From the NCBI GenBank assembly GCA_965220485.1, contig OZ244832.1, forward strand, positions 434,001-498,000: 64,000 bases of DNA, in the 5' to 3' direction. The notes below the pieces were generated by a model. It was given only the letters and a program-made list of their open reading frames with translations. It searched no databases and had not been told where the DNA came from. This document shows, in pieces, positions 49,350 to 57,309 of the stretch. Source of the stretch: Aldehydirespirator sp965220485 (GTDB lineage Bacteria; Actinomycetota; Acidimicrobiia; Acidimicrobiales; Aldehydirespiratoraceae). Each line of letters opens with the position of its first letter. Positions within the stretch are counted from its first letter, which is position 1. Made by a program: the position numbers and the translations under genes.

Positions 49350-49406
49350 TTGCCGGTTCGGGGCACCAACCCGAGCAAACTCGAGAGCAGAATTCCAGGG
49401 AATATC

Positions 49407-49910
49407 ATGGCGATCGTCGATCGCGTCCGCGAACTCGTTGCCCCGATGGCAGAGGCCGCCTCGGTGGATCTGTATGACGTCGAGCATCACGGCGGCACGG
49501 TCCGGATCCTCGTCGACACCGACGGTGGCATTGAGCTCGATGCCATCGCCCGGCTGTCGCGGTCGGTGAGCCGTGCCCTCGATGAGCACGATCTCATACC
49601 GGGCCGGTACACGCTGGAGGTCTCGAGCCCCGGCTTGGAGCGTCCATTGCGCACCCCCGAGCACTTTCGCCGTGCTACCGGATCTGAAGTGAGGGTGAAG
49701 ACCCTCGCCGGCTTCGACGGGCCGCGCCGGCTGACGGGAACATTGGAGGCGGTGGCCGACGACGGCGTCGAGCTGCGCAGCAGCGACGGCGAGTTGTGCC
49801 GCATCGCCTTCGAGCAGTTGGCATCGGCCCGCACAGTCTTCGATTGGGGACCGGGCCGGCACCAACCAAACCAGCCCCAGGGACGAGATCACAGGGAGGC
49901 GAAGCGATGA
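49407..49910 (+). CDS. rimP: Ribosome maturation factor RimP
   Basis: RimP assists 30S maturation. The product is 167 residues from the ATG at 49407 (MAIVDRVRELVAPMAEAASV). The N-terminal domain includes YDVEHHGGTVRILVDTDGGI, IARLSRSVSRALDEHDLIPG and RYTLEVSSPGLERPLRTPEH (the SSPGLERPL motif is diagnostic), and a C-terminal SH3-like domain follows (RLTGTLEAVADDGVELRSSD). Normal length. It overlaps nusA by 4 bp (ATGA). It opens the second housekeeping block behind a hairpin leader. Confidence 0.95.
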   Translation: MAIVDRVRELVAPMAEAASVDLYDVEHHGGTVRILVDTDGGIELDAIARLSRSVSRALDEHDLIPGRYTLEVSSPGLERPLRTPEHFRRATGSEVRVKTLAGFDGPRRLTGTLEAVADDGVELRSSDGELCRIAFEQLASARTVFDWGPGRHQPNQPQGRDHREAKR

Positions 49911-51079
49911 ACGCAGAGATGATGGAGGCGCTCCAGGCGATGGCGGCCGAGCGGGGGATAACGGTCGATGCGCTGTTTGCGGCCCTGGCCGACGCCTTGG
50001 AGTCCGCCTACAAGCGAATGCCCGACGCCAAGGAGTATGCCTGGGTCACGATTGATCCCTCCACTATGGAGTTCCACGTGCTGGCCCAGGATCTGGATGA
50101 GGACGGCAACCCGGTCGGCGAGGAGTACGAGGTGACTCCGGACAACTTCGGGCGCATCGCCGCGCAGACTGCCCGCCAGGTCATGACCCAGCGCATCCGC
50201 GAGGCGGAGCGGGAGCTGAAGTATGAGGAGTACGCGGGCCGTGAGGGAGACATCGTCACGGGCATGATCCAGCAGACCGACGCGCGCTACACCCTGCTCG
50301 ATCTAGGCCGGGTCGAGGCACTGCTGCCCCAGGCAGAGCAGGTTCCCTACGAACGTCCCGACTCCAACACTCGGCTGAAGGCCTACATCGTCGAGGTTCG
50401 CAAGACGGCAAAGGGCCCCCAGATCGTGGTGAGCCGAACCCATCCCGGTCTGGTGAAGCGGCTCTTCGAGTTGGAGGTGCCCGAGATCGCTGACGGGATC
50501 GTAGAGATCAAGGCATGCGCACGCGAACCGGGCCACCGCACCAAGATCGCGGTGTTCTCGAACGACCCGAACGTCGATCCGGTGGGTGCGTGCGTGGGGG
50601 CTCGGGGAGCGAGGGTGCGCCAGGTCGTCAACGAGTTGCGAGGCGAGAAGATCGACATCGTGCCGTTCAGCAGCGAGCTCGAGGAGTTCGTGATCAAGGC
50701 GTTGTCACCGGCCAGGATCAAGGAGGTCCGCCCCAACGAGCTGACCGGAGACTGCGACGTGATCGTCCCCGACTACCAGCTGTCGCTCGCCATTGGCAAG
50801 GAGGGCCAGAACGCTCGCCTGGCCAGCCGGCTGACCGGCTGGGGCATCAATATCAAGAGCGAGTCCCAGCTGGCCGAGGAGGCGGCTTACGGCGAGGTGG
50901 AATGGGCGGAGGGAGAGTGGATCATCGATCCCGAGACAGGAGAGCAACTGTGGCGGCCGGCTGACGGCGGCGAGGCGGTCAGCGCTGAGGCGTGGGCCGC
51001 AGCCATGGCGCAGGACGAGGTCGAGGACTCCAACTCGGAGGAAGTCACCCCCGCGGCGGAGCAGGCGGAGAGCAGCTGA
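49907..51079 (+). CDS. nusA: Transcription termination/antitermination protein NusA
   Basis: NusA binds RNA polymerase and RNA to tune pausing and termination. The product is 390 residues from the ATG at 49907. N-terminal polymerase-binding domain: FAALADALESAYKRMPDAKE. S1 domain: GDIVTGMIQQTDARYTLLDL. KH1: VDPVGACVGARGARVRQVVN. KH2: SLAIGKEGQNARLASRLTGW. The acidic tail (after about residue 320) lacks the extra AR domains of E. coli, which fits Actinobacteria. ylxR follows with overlap or immediate contact. Confidence 0.95.
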   Translation: MNAEMMEALQAMAAERGITVDALFAALADALESAYKRMPDAKEYAWVTIDPSTMEFHVLAQDLDEDGNPVGEEYEVTPDNFGRIAAQTARQVMTQRIREAERELKYEEYAGREGDIVTGMIQQTDARYTLLDLGRVEALLPQAEQVPYERPDSNTRLKAYIVEVRKTAKGPQIVVSRTHPGLVKRLFELEVPEIADGIVEIKACAREPGHRTKIAVFSNDPNVDPVGACVGARGARVRQVVNELRGEKIDIVPFSSELEEFVIKALSPARIKEVRPNELTGDCDVIVPDYQLSLAIGKEGQNARLASRLTGWGINIKSESQLAEEAAYGEVEWAEGEWIIDPETGEQLWRPADGGEAVSAEAWAAAMAQDEVEDSNSEEVTPAAEQAESS

Positions 51080-51363
51080 GCCCGATCCGCACCTGTATCG
51101 GCTGCCGCACCCGCCGCCCGGGTGCGGAGATGCGGCGCGTGGGCGTGGGCCCGGACGGCGCGCTGGTTGTCGGGCCAGGCCCTGGGCGGGGCGCCTGGCT
51201 GTGCCAGGACATGGCCTGCTTCGACTCGGCCGAGCGCCGGCGAGCCTTCGGACGGGCCTTGCGGGCTGATGTGAAGCCGAGCGAGATCGCTAGGCTTCGG
51301 GAAGCGTGGCCGTCGCGCCCGGGGAGCGCTCCCGGGCCGAGTGGCCGCGCTGGCCGGTCCTGA
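51076..51363 (+). CDS. ylxR: YlxR family RNA-binding/nucleoid-associated protein
   Basis: YlxR (DUF448) is a small protein coded between nusA and infB in most bacteria; a role in RNA binding or transcription has been proposed. The family core is present: IRTCIGCRTRRPGAEMRRVG, GPGPGRGAWLCQDMACFDSA and RRRAFGRALRADVKPSEIAR. The start is ambiguous. The frame has no ATG, GTG or TTG near the expected N-terminus. A CTG at 51076 overlaps the nusA stop (CTGA); the nearest normal start is a GTG at 50992, 28 codons earlier inside nusA. I use the CTG position for the coordinates. Confidence 0.88.
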   Translation: MSPIRTCIGCRTRRPGAEMRRVGVGPDGALVVGPGPGRGAWLCQDMACFDSAERRRAFGRALRADVKPSEIARLREAWPSRPGSAPGPSGRAGRS

Positions 51364-51375
51364 AGGGGGCAAGCG

Positions 51376-54300
51376 TTGCCAGGCAAGATCCGCGTCCATG
51401 AGCTCGCCAAAGAGCTCGGGTTGTCAAATCAGGAGACGCTCGATCTTTGCGTCGCGCTCAGCATCGGAGTGAAGTCGCATTCCTCGAGCATTGTCGAGGC
51501 CCAGGCTGACCGCGTCCGGCGAAGGGCGGAACGCGACGGCCTGTTGAAGCCTCCTCCGCCTCCTCCGCCCCCGCCCCCTCCACCCCCGGTCGAAGTCGTG
51601 GAGCCGGAGACTAAGAAACCGCAAGCCACCAAGCCGGTCGCCACCAAGCCGGTCGCCACCAAGCCGGTCGCCACCAAGCCGGTCGCCACCAAGCCGGTCG
51701 CCACCAAGCCGGTCGCCACCAAGCCGGTCGCCACCAAGCCGCAAGCCACCAAGCCGCAAGCCACCAAGCCGCAAGCCACCAAGCCGCAAGCCACCAAGCC
51801 GCAAGCCACCAAGCCGCAAGCCACCAAGCCGCAAGCCACCAAGCCGCAAGCCACCAAGCCGCAAGCCACCAAGCCGCAAGCCACCAAGCCGCAAGCCACC
51901 AAGCCGCAAGCCACCAAGCCGGTCGCGGAGGCTGCCCGTTCCGAGCCCACCGCCGCCCCTGCGAAGCCCGCCCCTGCGAAGCCCGCCCCTGCGAAGCCCG
52001 CCCCTGCGAAGCCCGCCGCTGAGGTGCCCGACTCCCGGATGCCGCTGCCGGACGCGCCAGACTCGGCGACCGCACCGCCCGTCGCGGCGAGATTGCAGGT
52101 GGATGAACCCGCCGCGGCGAAGCCCAAGGTGACGATCTCCTCCAGCGGTAGCGTCGCTCCGGCCAAAAGAACCACAAGAGACGAGCCCCAGCCGGTGTCG
52201 GAGGAGCAGGCGCCGCCGAAGCCGGCAGGCCGAAGAGTGCAGGCCAGCGCAGCTCCGACCCGCCCCCTAAAAGCCGGAAGCCCGCCGGTGTCACGGTCTG
52301 GCAAGCCGATCCCTCCGCCTCCTCCGCCTCGCCGCCTCCGGCCTCCGGCCCCTCAGGGCGCCCCCGGCCGTGGTGCTGCGGCCGCCCCTGAACGCCGGCC
52401 GGCCGGTCCTGGCGCACGCCCGTCGGGCCCCCGGCCTCCCGCTGATCGACCGGCTGGCCCTCGCCGGGGCGCGCCTTCGGGAGGTCCTCGCTCGCTCGGC
52501 GGGGCCCGTCCTGCGATGCCCGGACCTCCGGGCCGGCCTGCGGGCAGAGGCGCTCCCGGCGGTGCCCAGCGGCGTCCGCCCCGACGCAAGAGCCGCAGGC
52601 GCCGCGTGCGTGAGGAACTCCAGCCGATGGATGTCCCGACGTACACGCCGCGCCACGCAGCCGTGCCCGAGGGCGTGGTTGTGGTGGAGCGGGCCTCGGC
52701 CGCCCAGGACTTCGGCCCCAAGCTCAATCGCACCGCCGCCGACGTGGTCCGCTTCCTGATGCAGCACGGCGAGATGGTCACGGCCACGCAGTCGCTCAGT
52801 GACGAGATGATGGAACTCTTCGCGGCGGAGATCGGCGCCGAGATGCGTCTCGTCGATCCGGGCGAGGAGCAGGAGGCTGAACTCCGCAAGCTCCTTGGGA
52901 TCGACGGTGACGAGGCCGGCGGCGGAAGCGAAGCCCCTCTACGGCCTCCTGTGGTCACCGTCATGGGCCATGTGGACCACGGCAAGACGCTGCTGCTGGA
53001 CCGTATCCGCAACGCCAACGTGGTTGATGGCGAGGCGGGCGGGATCACGCAGCACATCGGCGCCTATCAGGTCGAGCGCAATGATCGGACGCTCACATTC
53101 ATAGACACGCCGGGCCACGAAGCGTTCACCGCCATGCGGGCCCGGGGAGCAAGCGCCACAGACATCGTGGTGCTGGTCGTGGCCGCCGACGACGGCGTGA
53201 TGCCCCAGACGATCGAAGCCATCAACCACGCCAAGGCGGCAGGCGTTCCCATCGTGGTGGCGGTCAACAAGATCGACCGTCCCAACGCGGATCCACAGAG
53301 GACGGTCGCCGGAGTGGCCGAGCAGGGGCTGGTTCCGGAGTCCTGGGGCGGAGAGACGATCTACTGCGAGATTTCGGCACTGACCGGCGAGGGGATCGAG
53401 GACCTGCTGGACCAGGTACTGCTGGTAGCTGAGGTCGAGGATCTGCGGGCCTCGCCCGAGGGTCGAGCAGGCGGGGTTGTGCTCGAGTCGAACCTCGACA
53501 TCGGGCGGGGCCCCGTGGCCACCGTGCTGGTGCAGCGGGGCACGCTGCGCATAGGCGATCCGGTGGTCGCAGGGGCGTCGTGGGGACGTATCCGGGCTCT
53601 GCTCGACGACCGGGGCGAGGGCGTCACCGCGGCTGCTCCGTCGACCCCGATCCAGGTTCTGGGCTTGTCGGAGGTTGCCATCGCGGGCGACGCCTTCGCG
53701 GTGGCCCCCAACGAGAAGGTCGCCGGGCGGGTTGCCGACACCCGTGAGCACTGGCAGCGCTTGTCGAGCCTGGGCCGCGAGGCTCACGCCCTGTCCGGCG
53801 GGGCCAAGCTCGAAGATCTGTTCACCCGGATCCGGCGCGGCGAGACTGCAACCCTCAACGCGATCGTGAAAGCCGACGTGAATGGCTCGCTCGAAGCGGT
53901 CACCGGGAGCCTCCGCAAGCTGGAGACCGGCGATGTCCGCATCGCTATCGTGCATCGCGGCGTCGGGGGCATCACCGAGAACGACATCCAGCTCGCATCC
54001 GCCTCGAACGCGACCATCATCGGGTTCAACGTTCGGCCCGACCGCAAGGCCCGCGAGGCCGCCGATGCCGAGAACGTCGAGATCCGCACCTATGAGATCA
54101 TCTACAAGCTGCTCGAGGACGTGTCGTCGGCCATGGTCGGGATGCTCGCCCCCGACATCGAGGAGATCGTGACCGGCGACGCCGAGGTACGTCAGGTCTT
54201 CCGCATCCCCCGGGTCGGGGCGGTGGCAGGCTGCTACGTGCAGAACGGCACGATCACCCGGGGATCGAAGGTGAGGTTCCTGCGCGACGGGGCGATCATC

Positions 54301-54465
54301 TGGAAGGGGACCATCACGTCGCTCAAGCGCTTCACCGACGATGTCCGCGAGGTTCACTCCGGCTTTGAGTGCGGCATAGGCCTGAGCAACTTCCAGGACC
54401 TCAAGGCGGGCGACATCATCGAGACCTTCGAAGAGCGAGAGGTGGCCCGAACCCTCGAAGGGTGA
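51376..54465 (+). CDS. infB: Translation initiation factor IF-2 with extended low-complexity N-terminus
   Basis: IF-2 is the GTPase that places initiator tRNA on the 30S subunit. The product is 1029 residues from the TTG at 51376 (MPGKIRVHELAKELGLSNQE, IF2-N domain). Thirteen consecutive prolines (59-71) follow, then about 20 pentapeptides ATKP(Q/V), a PAK repeat and an Arg/Gly/Pro-rich stretch. The G domain starts near residue 530: VMGHVDHGKTLLLDRI (G1), DTPGHEAFTAMRARGA (G3) and VAVNKIDRPNAD (G4). Domains II-IV follow (FRIPRVGAVAGCYVQNGTIT near the end). The catalytic part is normal. The N-terminus is repeat-expanded and needs EF-P to pass the proline run. Confidence 0.95.
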   Translation: MPGKIRVHELAKELGLSNQETLDLCVALSIGVKSHSSSIVEAQADRVRRRAERDGLLKPPPPPPPPPPPPPVEVVEPETKKPQATKPVATKPVATKPVATKPVATKPVATKPVATKPVATKPQATKPQATKPQATKPQATKPQATKPQATKPQATKPQATKPQATKPQATKPQATKPQATKPVAEAARSEPTAAPAKPAPAKPAPAKPAPAKPAAEVPDSRMPLPDAPDSATAPPVAARLQVDEPAAAKPKVTISSSGSVAPAKRTTRDEPQPVSEEQAPPKPAGRRVQASAAPTRPLKAGSPPVSRSGKPIPPPPPPRRLRPPAPQGAPGRGAAAAPERRPAGPGARPSGPRPPADRPAGPRRGAPSGGPRSLGGARPAMPGPPGRPAGRGAPGGAQRRPPRRKSRRRRVREELQPMDVPTYTPRHAAVPEGVVVVERASAAQDFGPKLNRTAADVVRFLMQHGEMVTATQSLSDEMMELFAAEIGAEMRLVDPGEEQEAELRKLLGIDGDEAGGGSEAPLRPPVVTVMGHVDHGKTLLLDRIRNANVVDGEAGGITQHIGAYQVERNDRTLTFIDTPGHEAFTAMRARGASATDIVVLVVAADDGVMPQTIEAINHAKAAGVPIVVAVNKIDRPNADPQRTVAGVAEQGLVPESWGGETIYCEISALTGEGIEDLLDQVLLVAEVEDLRASPEGRAGGVVLESNLDIGRGPVATVLVQRGTLRIGDPVVAGASWGRIRALLDDRGEGVTAAAPSTPIQVLGLSEVAIAGDAFAVAPNEKVAGRVADTREHWQRLSSLGREAHALSGGAKLEDLFTRIRRGETATLNAIVKADVNGSLEAVTGSLRKLETGDVRIAIVHRGVGGITENDIQLASASNATIIGFNVRPDRKAREAADAENVEIRTYEIIYKLLEDVSSAMVGMLAPDIEEIVTGDAEVRQVFRIPRVGAVAGCYVQNGTITRGSKVRFLRDGAIIWKGTITSLKRFTDDVREVHSGFECGIGLSNFQDLKAGDIIETFEEREVARTLEG
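51616..51927 (+). repeat. About twenty tandem 15-bp coding repeats in infB
   Basis: AAGCCGGTCGCCACC (seven or so copies) and AAGCCGCAAGCCACC (about twelve copies) repeat without interruption; blocks of identical units indicate recent expansion. The peptide is ATKPV/ATKPQ. The opposite strand is also free of stops and gives long artefactual frames. Confidence 0.95.
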
Positions 54466-54491
54466 GGGTCCGGCATCCGGCCCGCAACAAC

Positions 54492-54627
54492 CGATGACAC
54501 GACGAACCCGATGACACCGCGGCACCGATGACACGACGAACGCGATGACACCGCGGCACCGATGACACGACGAACGCGATGACACGACGAACGCGATGAC
54601 ACCGCGGCACCGATGACACGACGAACC
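54492..54627 (+). repeat. Eight tandem 17-bp units between infB and rbfA, ending on the rbfA start codon
   Basis: There are two unit types, A = CGATGACACGACGAACC/G and B = CGATGACACCGCGGCAC, in the order A B A B A A B A. They are exactly 17 bp apart with no spacers. Each unit holds an ATG in a different frame from its neighbour. The ATG of the last unit (54613) is the rbfA start. Confidence 0.93.
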
Positions 54628-55008
54628 CGACGCTTGCATCCCGACCCTCGGGCCGGCCATCGCACCGCCCGGGTGGGCGAGCTCATCAGGCGCATAGTCG
54701 CCGAGTCCATGGAGCAGCTGGATGACGACCGTCTGGCCATGGTGTCCGTGACGGGCGTGGACGTGGACCGGGACCTGCACCGAGCCGTTGTGTGGTTCAC
54801 CTCGCTCGGCGATACCGAAGAGGGCGATGTCGGCATTGCCGAGGCCTTCGAGGAGCACGCCAGCAGGCTGCGACGCAGCGTTGGGGATCAGACTCGGTTG
54901 CGACGCACGCCGGAGTTGGTGTTCCGTCCGGACACTGTGCTGCGCTCAGCCGAGCGCATCGAGAGGCTCCTCGACGAGATGGCCGGTGACCCGGATCCCG
55001 ATAGCTGA
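54613..55008 (+). CDS. rbfA: 30S ribosome-binding factor A
   Basis: RbfA is a cold-shock/30S maturation factor. The product is 131 residues from the ATG at 54613 (MTRRTRRLHPDPRAGHRTAR). The KH-type core is VGELIRRIVAESMEQLDDDR, MVSVTGVDVDRDLHRAVVWF, then LRRSVGDQTRLRRTPELVFR and SAERIERLLDEM. Typical RbfA begins near RVGELI, so the first 20 residues are extra and Arg-rich. They derive partly from the 17-bp tandem repeat that ends at the start codon. No Shine-Dalgarno sequence is visible, so translation initiation may be unusual. It lies 147 bp after infB. Confidence 0.92.
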   Translation: MTRRTRRLHPDPRAGHRTARVGELIRRIVAESMEQLDDDRLAMVSVTGVDVDRDLHRAVVWFTSLGDTEEGDVGIAEAFEEHASRLRRSVGDQTRLRRTPELVFRPDTVLRSAERIERLLDEMAGDPDPDS

Positions 55009-55022
55009 TGTCCCTCGGAGCG

Positions 55023-55164
55023 AGCGCGGGTGGGACTCACCTCCTCGCGGTGCAAATTCGTATTCCCCGCTCTTGTTCGCTGCGCTCACGGGCCGCTCGG
55101 GCCACGGCCTCGCTCAGCGCCCCTGCAAGTCCTCGATGACTCGCCGCCTATCCGCTCGGCCTCT
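55023..55164 (-). repeat. Long border-repeat element joined to the 5' end of truB
   Basis: On the minus strand the element starts AGAGGCCGAGCGGATAGGC (55164 downwards), has the family core (GCGGCCCGTGAGCGCAGCGA) and ends near GTGAGTCCCACCCGCGCTC. It fills the gap between rbfA and truB and overlaps the first 9-10 codons of truB. Confidence 0.85.
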
Positions 55165-56044
55165 GGACGGGGTCGCGGTCATCGACAAGCCCGCGGGGTG
55201 GACGAGCCACGACGTGGTGGCCAAGGCGAGGGGGGTGTTAGGCACCCGAAAGGTGGGCCACAGCGGAACGCTCGATCCTGACGCCACCGGGGTGCTGGTG
55301 CTCGGCGTGGGCAGGGCCACACGGCTGCTGCGGTATGTCACCGAGCTTCCCAAGAGCTACGAAGCGGAGATAGTGCTCGGAACCGAGACCGACACCCTCG
55401 ACTCGGCGGGACGGGTGACGGCGCGCCACGACATGGCCGGGGTGAGCGAGCAGCAGGCGCGCCAGGCTGCCGCGGCCCTGACTGGCGCCATCCTCCAGGT
55501 GCCGCCCATGGTCTCGGCGGTGAAGGTGGGAGGGAGAAGGCTTCACGCCCTCGCCCGCGCCGGCGTGGAAGTGGAGCGCGAAGCGCGACCGGTCACCGTC
55601 TATCGCTTCGACGTCGCCGGTGTGCCCGGCTGCGAGGGTGTGCTGCGCGCCGTGGTCGACTGCTCGTCGGGCACCTACGTGCGAGCGCTCGCCGCGGATC
55701 TGGGCCGGGCGCTCGGCGGAGGCGCCCACCTGCGGATGCTGCGCCGCACTGCGGTGGGGAGTTTCGGGCTCGCCGGCGCCCGCTCGGTGGAGTCGGCTGA
55801 GGTCCTGCCGATGTCTCGGGCCGTCAAGCACCTCGCGGGCGTGCGGGTGGACCCGATGGTGGCGGCCGAGGTGGCCAATGGTCGGGTGCTGGACCTCGTC
55901 CGCCTTGGTGTTGCCGACGCCCTGGAGGGGGGAACTGCGCCCGGGCCCTGGGCCGTCCACGACTCCGAAGGCGAACTGCTCGCCGTGTACGAGCGGTTCC
56001 GCAACGGCGCGAAGCCAACGGTGGTCGTGACGAGCGCGCCGTAG
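55136..56044 (+). CDS. truB: tRNA pseudouridine(55) synthase
   Basis: TruB makes pseudouridine 55 in the T-loop of tRNAs. The product is 302 residues. Family motifs: GVAVIDKPAGWTSHDVVAKA, GHSGTLDPDATGVLVLGVGR (catalytic Asp) and PPMVSAVKVGGRRLHALARA, then SSGTYVRALAADLGRALGGG. The family normally starts right at (M)DGVAVIDKPAG. Here no start codon lies at that point, only a CTG. The ATG at 55136 is in frame and inside the border repeat, giving the extra residues MTRRLSARPL. The N-terminus and the upstream region are therefore element-derived. The alternative is initiation at the CTG (55163). Confidence 0.93.
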   Translation: MTRRLSARPLDGVAVIDKPAGWTSHDVVAKARGVLGTRKVGHSGTLDPDATGVLVLGVGRATRLLRYVTELPKSYEAEIVLGTETDTLDSAGRVTARHDMAGVSEQQARQAAAALTGAILQVPPMVSAVKVGGRRLHALARAGVEVEREARPVTVYRFDVAGVPGCEGVLRAVVDCSSGTYVRALAADLGRALGGGAHLRMLRRTAVGSFGLAGARSVESAEVLPMSRAVKHLAGVRVDPMVAAEVANGRVLDLVRLGVADALEGGTAPGPWAVHDSEGELLAVYERFRNGAKPTVVVTSAP

Positions 56045-56176
56045 CTGTAGGGGACGCCGCGCACGGCAGGCGCGTTGGGCCGATGGCGGCAGGTGTGAGG
56101 TAGCCAGCGCGCATCGGTAGCCTTCCAGGTACCGGCCCCGGGCCCGGAATCGTCACTATCCGCGCTGGAGGCGTCT

Positions 56177-57124
56177 GTGGAGCTGCTGCATGATCGGCGC
56201 GATCAACTCCCCCCCATGGTGTCTGTCGCGGCTGCGATAGGCGTTTTTGACGGAGTGCACCTCGGCCACCAGGAGGTGCTGACCCGGGTCCGGCAGACCG
56301 CCGAGCGCCTAGGGGCGGCGTCGGCGGTCGTCACGTTCGACACCCACCCGGCTTACGTGGTGCGGCCGGAGAACGCGCCGAAGCTGCTGACAACCCTCGA
56401 GCAGAAGCTGGAGCTGCTCGAGGCCCAAGGGCTCGACTACGGCTACGTGATCCAGTTCGACGAGGCTCGCGCCGGCACCAGGCCGGAGGAGTTCGTGGAG
56501 CAGGTCTTCCTCGACGCCCTCCACGCCCGGGCCGTGGTGGTGGGGGAGGACTTCCACTTCGGCAAGGGCCGCACCGGCAACGTCGCCGAACTGCAGCGCC
56601 TGGGACACCAGTGGGGTTTCGAGGTGGTCCCTCTCGAGCTCATCCGCCACCGCCACGACGCCCGCGAACCGGTGTCGTCCACCGCGGTGCGCCGGGCTCT
56701 GGCCGGCGGCGATGTGGCTCGCGCCGCGGCCATGCTCGGGCGCTACTACGAAGTGCGCGGCACAGTCGTTCCCGGGGACCGGCGGGGGATGGTGGTCGGA
56801 TTCCCCACCGCCAACGTGCCGGTTCCCAAGTTCATGGCCTGGCCGGCCGACGCGGTCTATGCGGGGTGGTGCACGCTGCCGGACGGCAGCCGGCGGGGCT
56901 GCGCCATCAACATCGGCCGCCGTCCCACGTTCTACGAGCACGCTCAGCAGTCCCTCTTGGAGGCCCACGTCATCGACTTCGACGGCGACCTGTACGGATG
57001 CGAGGTTCGGGTGGAGTTCGTTGACTTTCTGAGGAGCGAGCGCAAGTTCGAGGGCATGGAACACCTCTCTGCTCAGCTCGCCATCGATGTGGCCGACGCG
57101 CGGCAGCGGCTCGGGCTGGCGTAG
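56177..57124 (+). CDS. ribF: Bifunctional riboflavin kinase/FAD synthetase
   Basis: RibF converts riboflavin to FMN and FAD. The product is 315 residues from the GTG at 56177, with GGAGG 7 bp upstream. The N-terminal FMN-adenylyltransferase domain shows AAAIGVFDGVHLGHQEVLTR (nucleotide-binding), VVTFDTHPAYVVRPENAPKL, GEDFHFGKGRTGNVAELQRL and EPVSSTAVRRALAGGDVARA. The C-terminal kinase domain shows VVPGDRRGMVVGFPTANVPV, CAINIGRRPTFYEHAQQSLL and EAHVIDFDGDLYGCEVRVEF. Its stop TAG coincides with the first bases of a border repeat. It follows truB in the conserved infB-rbfA-truB-ribF order. Confidence 0.96.
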   Translation: MELLHDRRDQLPPMVSVAAAIGVFDGVHLGHQEVLTRVRQTAERLGAASAVVTFDTHPAYVVRPENAPKLLTTLEQKLELLEAQGLDYGYVIQFDEARAGTRPEEFVEQVFLDALHARAVVVGEDFHFGKGRTGNVAELQRLGHQWGFEVVPLELIRHRHDAREPVSSTAVRRALAGGDVARAAAMLGRYYEVRGTVVPGDRRGMVVGFPTANVPVPKFMAWPADAVYAGWCTLPDGSRRGCAINIGRRPTFYEHAQQSLLEAHVIDFDGDLYGCEVRVEFVDFLRSERKFEGMEHLSAQLAIDVADARQRLGLA

Positions 57125-57270
57125 AGGCCGAGCGGACAGGCCGCAGTTGCATGAGCATTTTGCGACGCGCTGAGCGAGGCCGTGGCCTGAGCGGCCCGTG
57201 AGCGCAGCGAACAAGAGCGGGAAACACGACACTGCACCGTGAGGCGGCATCACCTACCCGCGCGTGTTCT
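57122..57270 (+). repeat. Long border-repeat element starting at the ribF stop codon
   Basis: The left end TAGAGGCCGAGCGGACAGGC begins with the ribF stop codon itself, followed by the family core and a right end near GCATCACCTACCCGCG. It lies between two convergent genes (ribF and pepN), 40 bp before the pepN stop, and contains nothing else. Confidence 0.88.
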
Positions 57271-57309
57271 TGGCCAACCGGGTTCTGCAGTTCAGAAACG
57301 TTCTGAAGT

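Noticed and set aside
51429..52417. Long minus-strand frames made of ACGLV or WWLAA repeats
   Set aside because: These are the antisense translation of the infB 15-bp repeat array; no independent start signals or family match.
54492..54627. CRISPR array
   Set aside because: Units are contiguous 17-mers without spacers and no cas gene is present.
57122..57270. Rho-independent terminator between ribF and pepN
   Set aside because: The region is GC-rich with self-complementary parts but has no T-tract; the same sequence is dispersed at five or more sites, so a repeat family explains it better.
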